A stretch of 64,000 nucleotides of DNA from Bacteroidales bacterium (GTDB taxonomy: Bacteria > Bacteroidota > Bacteroidia > Bacteroidales > FEN-979). The notes beneath the pieces are model-generated. The model ran no database searches, was not told where the DNA came from, and was given only the letters and a program-made list of their open reading frames with translations. Each line of letters opens with the position of its first letter. Within the stretch, counting starts at the first letter, position 1. Positions 60,093-64,000 of this stretch are shown piece after piece. The stretch spans positions 1-64,000 of the forward strand of contig JALNWE010000001.1 in the NCBI GenBank assembly GCA_023231065.1, written 5' to 3'. A program made the translations under genes and the position numbers.

Positions 60093-60880
60093 TGCAACAA
60101 CGATTTTCCAATCATCTTAAAATAACATTTTTAGGCACCGGAACATCGATCGGCGTACCTGTAATTACTTGTGATTGCCCTGTTTGTACATCAGCTAATC
60201 CAAAAGATAAGCGATTCCGTACTTCCATCATGATCGAAGTGAACGGGGTGACCGTTGTGGTGGATTGCGGCCCTGATTTCAGGATTCAGATGTTGCGTGA
60301 AAATGTCATGAACCTGGATGCTGTTCTATTCACCCATGAACATCGCGATCACATAGCAGGTCTTGATGATGTGAGAGCTTTCAATTATGTCCTGAACAAG
60401 AAAATTGATATTTTCGGCACTCCGCAAGTCATGGAGGCCATCCATGTTGAGTTTCCCTATATTTTTTCAACGACAAGGTATTTTGGCGCTCCCCAGCTCA
60501 ACATCCATCCGATTGATTTAAATCCTTTTCAGGTCAAGGGTTTAGAATTTATTCCCATTCGGGTTTTCCATGACAAATTGCCTGTAACCGGATACAGGAT
60601 CGGGGATTTTACCTATATTACAGATGCCAGTTTTATTGCCGAAGAAGAACTGGAAAAAATTAAAGGATCCAGGGTTATTGTTTTAAATGCGCTCCGTAAC
60701 TCAAAACACATTTCCCATTTTTCTGTTGCCGAAGCCGTTGAAATACTAACAAAGCTGGAACCGGAAGCTGCTTATCTAACCCATTTAAGTCATTTTGTTG
60801 GTTTACATGAGGATGTAAATTGCCGGTTACCTGATTTTATTCAATTGGCCTATGATGGGTTGGTGTTGGAGCTTTTGTGA
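60092..60880 (+). CDS. MBL-fold metallo-hydrolase
   Basis: The 262-residue metallo-beta-lactamase-fold protein has THEHRDHIAGLDDVRAF with the HxHxDH metal motif, and an N-terminal CDCPVC zinc-type motif as in PhnP-like phosphodiesterases. The substrate is not known. It is coupled to ribF. Confidence 0.87.
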   Translation: MQQRFSNHLKITFLGTGTSIGVPVITCDCPVCTSANPKDKRFRTSIMIEVNGVTVVVDCGPDFRIQMLRENVMNLDAVLFTHEHRDHIAGLDDVRAFNYVLNKKIDIFGTPQVMEAIHVEFPYIFSTTRYFGAPQLNIHPIDLNPFQVKGLEFIPIRVFHDKLPVTGYRIGDFTYITDASFIAEEELEKIKGSRVIVLNALRNSKHISHFSVAEAVEILTKLEPEAAYLTHLSHFVGLHEDVNCRLPDFIQLAYDGLVLELL

Positions 60881-60929
60881 AAGGTGAAAAGTAAACAGTG
60901 AAAAGTGAAAGATATAATTGCAGTGGGGG

Positions 60930-61622
60930 ATGAGGGTTGATATATTGACATTATTTCCGGAGATGTTCAGGGGGCCGTTTGATCAATCAATACTGAAACG
61001 GGCTCAGGATAAAGGCTTGGTAGAAATCAACCTGTATAATATTCGTGATTGGTCGACCCAGAAACACAAACGGGTAGATGATTACCCATTTGGCGGTGGC
61101 GCGGGTATGGTTATGATGGTTGAACCGGTTGTCAGGTGCATTGAAGCCCTGAAATCCAGGATCGTTTATGATGACATCATTTATCTGAGCCCTGACGGTA
61201 CTTTGCTGGACCAGCGATTAGCCAACCATTTATCGCTCAGTCACAACCTTTTGATTTTATGCGGGCATTATAAAGGGATCGATGAACGGATCCGCGAACA
61301 TTTCATCACCCGTGAAATTTCAATTGGAGACTATGTCCTTTCCGGTGGGGAATTAGCCGCTATGGTTTTCACAGATGCTTTGGTACGGCTGATTCCGGGA
61401 GTTTTAAATGATGAGACTTCTGCCCTTTCTGATTCCTTTCAGGATAATCTGGTTTCTCCTCCGGTTTACACTCGTCCCAGTGATTTTCGTGGAATGAAAG
61501 TCCCTGATGTACTCCTTTCAGGTAATGACAAGGAGATCGCGTTATGGCGCGATGAACAATCAATTATGCGGACCCGGGAGCGGCGTCCTGGGCTTCATTC
61601 CGACATTTTTCCTCCATCCTGA
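60930..61622 (+). CDS. trmD: tRNA (guanine-N1)-methyltransferase TrmD
   Basis: TrmD methylates G37 of tRNAs reading CNN codons. The 230-residue product has the trefoil-knot SAM site ([31 protein letters not shown]) and the [10 protein letters not shown] motif. ATG 60930 was chosen ([13 protein letters not shown]). It lies upstream of rplS, the usual neighbour. Confidence 0.95.
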   Translation: MRVDILTLFPEMFRGPFDQSILKRAQDKGLVEINLYNIRDWSTQKHKRVDDYPFGGGAGMVMMVEPVVRCIEALKSRIVYDDIIYLSPDGTLLDQRLANHLSLSHNLLILCGHYKGIDERIREHFITREISIGDYVLSGGELAAMVFTDALVRLIPGVLNDETSALSDSFQDNLVSPPVYTRPSDFRGMKVPDVLLSGNDKEIALWRDEQSIMRTRERRPGLHSDIFPPS

Positions 61623-61678
61623 ACCGATAGAAAACAACAAAAAATTCCAATAAGGCATACTGGTAATAGATAATTTAC

Positions 61679-61686
61679 TATATTTG
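61679..61686 (+). promoter_or_regulatory. -7 element for rplS
   Basis: TATATTTG matches TAnnTTTG; ATG 61728 is 41 bases downstream. The leader contains a short inverted repeat GCACT/AGTGC. Confidence 0.55.
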
Positions 61687-61727
61687 CACTCTTTTTAGTG
61701 CGAACCTGATAATATTACACAAACGCC

Positions 61728-62084
61728 ATGAATAAAGCGGAAACAATGAAGTATGTCGAAGAGACAGTGATACAAAAGAACGAGTTGCCATCATTTAAAG
61801 CTGGGGATACCATTACTGTACATTATAAGATCAGAGAAGGTAATAAAGAACGTATTCAGACTTTCCAGGGGGTTGTATTGCAACGCAGTGGTAAAGGTTT
61901 GAATGGGACATTCACAGTCAGGAAGATTTCCGGAAACATTGGTGTTGAGCGTATTTTTCCTTCCACTTCACCTTTTATTTACAAGATCGATGTGAATAAG
62001 CGTGGGGTTGTCCGCAGGGCGCGGATTTACTACCTTCGTGGATTGCAGGGTAAAAAAGCCAGGATCAAAGAAGAACGTTTATAG
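61728..62084 (+). CDS. rplS: 50S ribosomal protein L19
   Basis: This 118-residue L19 protein has the motifs [28 protein letters not shown] and [45 protein letters not shown]19 lies at the interface of the 30S and 50S subunits. It has its own promoter. Confidence 0.97.
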   Translation: MNKAETMKYVEETVIQKNELPSFKAGDTITVHYKIREGNKERIQTFQGVVLQRSGKGLNGTFTVRKISGNIGVERIFPSTSPFIYKIDVNKRGVVRRARIYYLRGLQGKKARIKEERL

Positions 62085-62106
62085 AAGAGTATTATTTATC
62101 ACACAT

Positions 62107-62135
62107 AAAAAAACCCGCGTACAGCGGGTTTTTTT
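62107..62135. terminator. Bidirectional terminator after rplS
   Basis: Perfect stem A7-CCCGC / GCGGG-T7 with a 5-base loop. It serves rplS (+) and the small convergent gene at 62,139 (-). Confidence 0.9.
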
Positions 62136-62138
62136 ATT

Positions 62139-62339
62139 TTAGTTCATCACCAGGTTGATGAAACCGTTGTTGTGGGTTGTGAGAACAGTAAGCGCTTTCG
62201 AGTAGCTGAGCAGGTTACGGATCACCGATTCACTGGGAGAAACTACCTTTCTGATCCTCCGTTTTTCATTGGAAGGATAGTTTACCTTTGCATATTTCTC
62301 TGACAAAGAATAAATTGTAGCAGGTCGCTTCATAGGCAA
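62139..62339 (-). CDS. Small conserved-looking protein of unknown function
   Basis: This 66-residue, basic protein (KVNYPSNEKRRIRKVVSPSESVIRNLLSYSKALTVL) ends just before a bidirectional terminator and has no competing gene on the other strand. The sequence pattern looks coding and is familiar from Bacteroidota hypothetical proteins, but no function is known. Confidence 0.6.
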   Translation of the reverse strand: MPMKRPATIYSLSEKYAKVNYPSNEKRRIRKVVSPSESVIRNLLSYSKALTVLTTHNNGFINLVMN

Positions 62340-62422
62340 AATTTTGGTTAGGAATTTTATTCATACCTATGAAACGGGAATTACTTCCCAAATATTTTAT
62401 AAAAGAAAAAAAAAGTTGTTAA

Positions 62423-63007
62423 CTACAATGAAAGGATAACCTCTTTTTCCTTGATCAGCTTACGGAGGTTGATCAGGGCATAACGCATACGGCCTAAAGC
62501 GGTGTTGATGCTGACATTGGTTACTTCGGCAATATCCTTGAAGCTCATATCATTATAATGTCGCATGACAAGGACTTCTTTCTGTTCTTTGGGAAGATAG
62601 TCGATAAGTTTTTTTACATCTTTATGGATCTGCTCTGTTATCAGAATATCTTCGACTGATTCGACCGGGATCCTGACCTTATCAAAAATATCGTAATCAT
62701 CGTTATTTTCAATAATAGGTATCCGTTTGGATTTGCGGAAGTAATCGATGATCAGATTGTGTGCAATCCGCATAACCCATTGGATGAACTTTCCTTCTTC
62801 CTTATAGGTCCCGGACCGGAAGGTGTTGATCACCTTGATAAAAGTATCCTGAAACAGATCTTCTGCCAGGTCCTTATCTTTTACGATCATAAGGATATAC
62901 GCGAAAACACGATTCTTGTGACGGTGAATGAGTTTTTCGAGGGCGGATTCCTGACCAGCTAAATATTTACCGATCAAATCCTGATCACTAACGACATGGG
63001 CTTGCAT
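62423..63007 (-). CDS. ECF-type RNA polymerase sigma factor
   Basis: The 194-residue sigma-70 family factor has region 2 (DLFQDTFIKVINTF, IAHNLIIDYFRK) and region 4 (LPKEQKEVLVMRHYNDMSFKDIAEVTNVSINTALGRMRYA). ATG 63007 was chosen because AGGAGG lies 4 bases before it (63012-63017), while an upstream ATG at 63028 overlaps that site. No anti-sigma gene is adjacent. The target promoters are unknown. Confidence 0.93.
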   Translation of the reverse strand: MQAHVVSDQDLIGKYLAGQESALEKLIHRHKNRVFAYILMIVKDKDLAEDLFQDTFIKVINTFRSGTYKEEGKFIQWVMRIAHNLIIDYFRKSKRIPIIENNDDYDIFDKVRIPVESVEDILITEQIHKDVKKLIDYLPKEQKEVLVMRHYNDMSFKDIAEVTNVSINTALGRMRYALINLRKLIKEKEVILSL

Positions 63008-63177
63008 TGGGCCTCCTTTTTTATTCAAAAAAGAGTATAAGTCTAGCCTATAATTTCCCTCCTATATTTTATGCAAATCAAGATTGATTGCGTTAGTTTA
63101 TGATACAATGATACGATATTTAACGATTATAGTTGCGCAAATGTAAATAAAAAAAACCGAAAAGCAAGTTTTCTTTA

Positions 63178-63185
63178 TAATTTTG
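63178..63185 (+). promoter_or_regulatory. -7 element for uvrA
   Basis: TAATTTTG matches TAnnTTTG, 29 bases before ATG 63215. The 207-base gap between the sigma gene and uvrA holds no other recognised feature. Confidence 0.55.
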
Positions 63186-63214
63186 CCCAATTCAATGCGA
63201 GAGACGAATAAAAG

Positions 63215-64000
63215 ATGAATCTTGATACACTTGACCCAAAGGAATATATTATCATCAAAGGAGCAAGGGTCAATAATCTTAAAAATATCAGCTTAGCAAT
63301 TCCCCGCAATAAATTTGTGGTGATCACGGGTTTATCCGGTTCCGGGAAATCATCCTTGGCATTTGACACGCTCTATGCCGAAGGACAACGGCGATATGTT
63401 GAGAGTTTAAGCGCCTATGCACGGCAATTTTTAGGCCGGATGAGTAAGCCAGACGTTGATGCTATTCAGGGTATTTCGCCGGCCATTGCTATTGAGCAAA
63501 AGGTCAATACCCTTAATCCCAGGTCCACCGTTGGTACTTCGACAGAGGTTTATGAATATTTTAAGCTGCTCTACGCCCGGATTGGAAAAACGTACTCCCC
63601 CGTTTCCGGTGATCTGGTTAAAAGGGATAGTGTAACTGATATTGTGGATTTTATTTTTGCATTACCCGAAGAAGTCCGGGTCACACTTTTTGCCCCTCTG
63701 GACCTTTCGGGTAAAAGCAAAGATCTGCAGAAGAAATGTAACGTGCTTTTACAACAAGGTTTTTCAAGGATCATGGTGGATGGTCAGCTCATTCGTTTAG
63801 ATGATTTGGCTGTGCAAAAGCTGAAATCATTCAATGAAAGTTTCATCCTTATCGATCGTTTTATCGTCCATCACACGGATGATGAATTAGCCAGCCGGAT
63901 CGCTGATTCAATACAGACAGCTTATTTTGAAGGTCACGGATATTGCATGCTTGAAATCAGCAATGGGGATACGGCACATCGGACATTTTCCTGTAAATAC
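63215..64000 (+). CDS. uvrA: Excinuclease ABC subunit UvrA (5' part, runs off the window)
   Basis: The open frame of 262 codons continues past base 64000. It shows UvrA's first ATPase start: [20 protein letters not shown], Walker [27 protein letters not shown] and [10 protein letters not shown], then [10 protein letters not shown]. Where many UvrA proteins have the first zinc-finger Cys pair, this one reads GKTYSPVSG without Cys, as is common in Bacteroidota. It acts in nucleotide excision repair. Confidence 0.94.
   Translation, partial: MNLDTLDPKEYIIIKGARVNNLKNISLAIPRNKFVVITGLSGSGKSSLAFDTLYAEGQRRYVESLSAYARQFLGRMSKPDVDAIQGISPAIAIEQKVNTLNPRSTVGTSTEVYEYFKLLYARIGKTYSPVSGDLVKRDSVTDIVDFIFALPEEVRVTLFAPLDLSGKSKDLQKKCNVLLQQGFSRIMVDGQLIRLDDLAVQKLKSFNESFILIDRFIVHHTDDELASRIADSIQTAYFEGHGYCMLEISNGDTAHRTFSCKY

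Overview
The window comes from an anaerobic member of the Bacteroidota, most likely Bacteroidales-like. The evidence is repeated -7 promoter elements of the TAnnTTTG type, several Bacteroidota-restricted families (DUF3276, DUF4294, DUF5683, DUF5723), the type IX secretion protein PorQ, an extra-long NusB, a long signal peptidase I, and very many iron-sulfur proteins without any respiratory oxidase. No species can be named. Coding density is high. No gene-free stretch exceeds about 215 bases, and no insertion sequence, prophage or CRISPR array was seen.

Bases 1-31,200 and 59,160-64,000 are mostly housekeeping. The left part holds an outer-membrane protein tail, an M16 peptidase, smpB, tRNA-His, a peptide-type ABC permease, tpx, tRNA-Leu, tig-clpP-clpX, a glycosyltransferase fusion, a DnaQ-like exonuclease, recF-ispH-porQ, nusB, parA-parB, dapB, lepB, ftsK, a LolA-like protein, a split transketolase and truA. 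The right end holds ribF, an MBL hydrolase, trmD, rplS, an ECF sigma factor and the 5' part of uvrA.

Bases 31,200-59,150 are a hydrogen-metabolism island, interrupted only by a two-component system at 35.0-38.7 kb. It encodes three separate trimeric NAD(P)H-linked [FeFe] hydrogenases (HydABC type). hyd1 (31.4-34.9 kb) is compact. hyd2 (42.2-47.3 kb) and hyd3 (50.7-54.9 kb) have long, cluster-rich HydB subunits. Three HydS-like sensory hydrogenase proteins sit among them, each with a different output: one beside stand-alone GHKL ATPases, DRTGG proteins and a PHP protein (38.9-42.8 kb); one with a PAS-like segment next to a SpoIIE-type phosphatase (47.4-50.5 kb, minus strand); and one fused directly to a histidine kinase and followed by two receiver-domain proteins (54.8-58.5 kb). 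The next gene encodes Rex, the NADH/NAD+-sensing repressor.

Sequences matching the Rex operator (TTGTGAA/TTGTTAA-N4-TTAACAA/TTCACAA) lie as pairs upstream of all three hydrogenase transcription units. Two of the pairs are strict 17-bp tandems. The simplest reading is one regulatory circuit that combines NADH/NAD+ ratio (Rex) with hydrogen level (three HydS sensors) to control three hydrogenases. No hydE, hydF or hydG maturase gene is in the window, so H-cluster assembly must be encoded elsewhere. The most unusual observations are this sensor/operator arrangement, a cysteine relocation near the H-cluster of HydA1, a trigger factor that lacks its PPIase domain and carries a His-Glu tail, and helically phased GTTAA repeats in front of the two-component operon.
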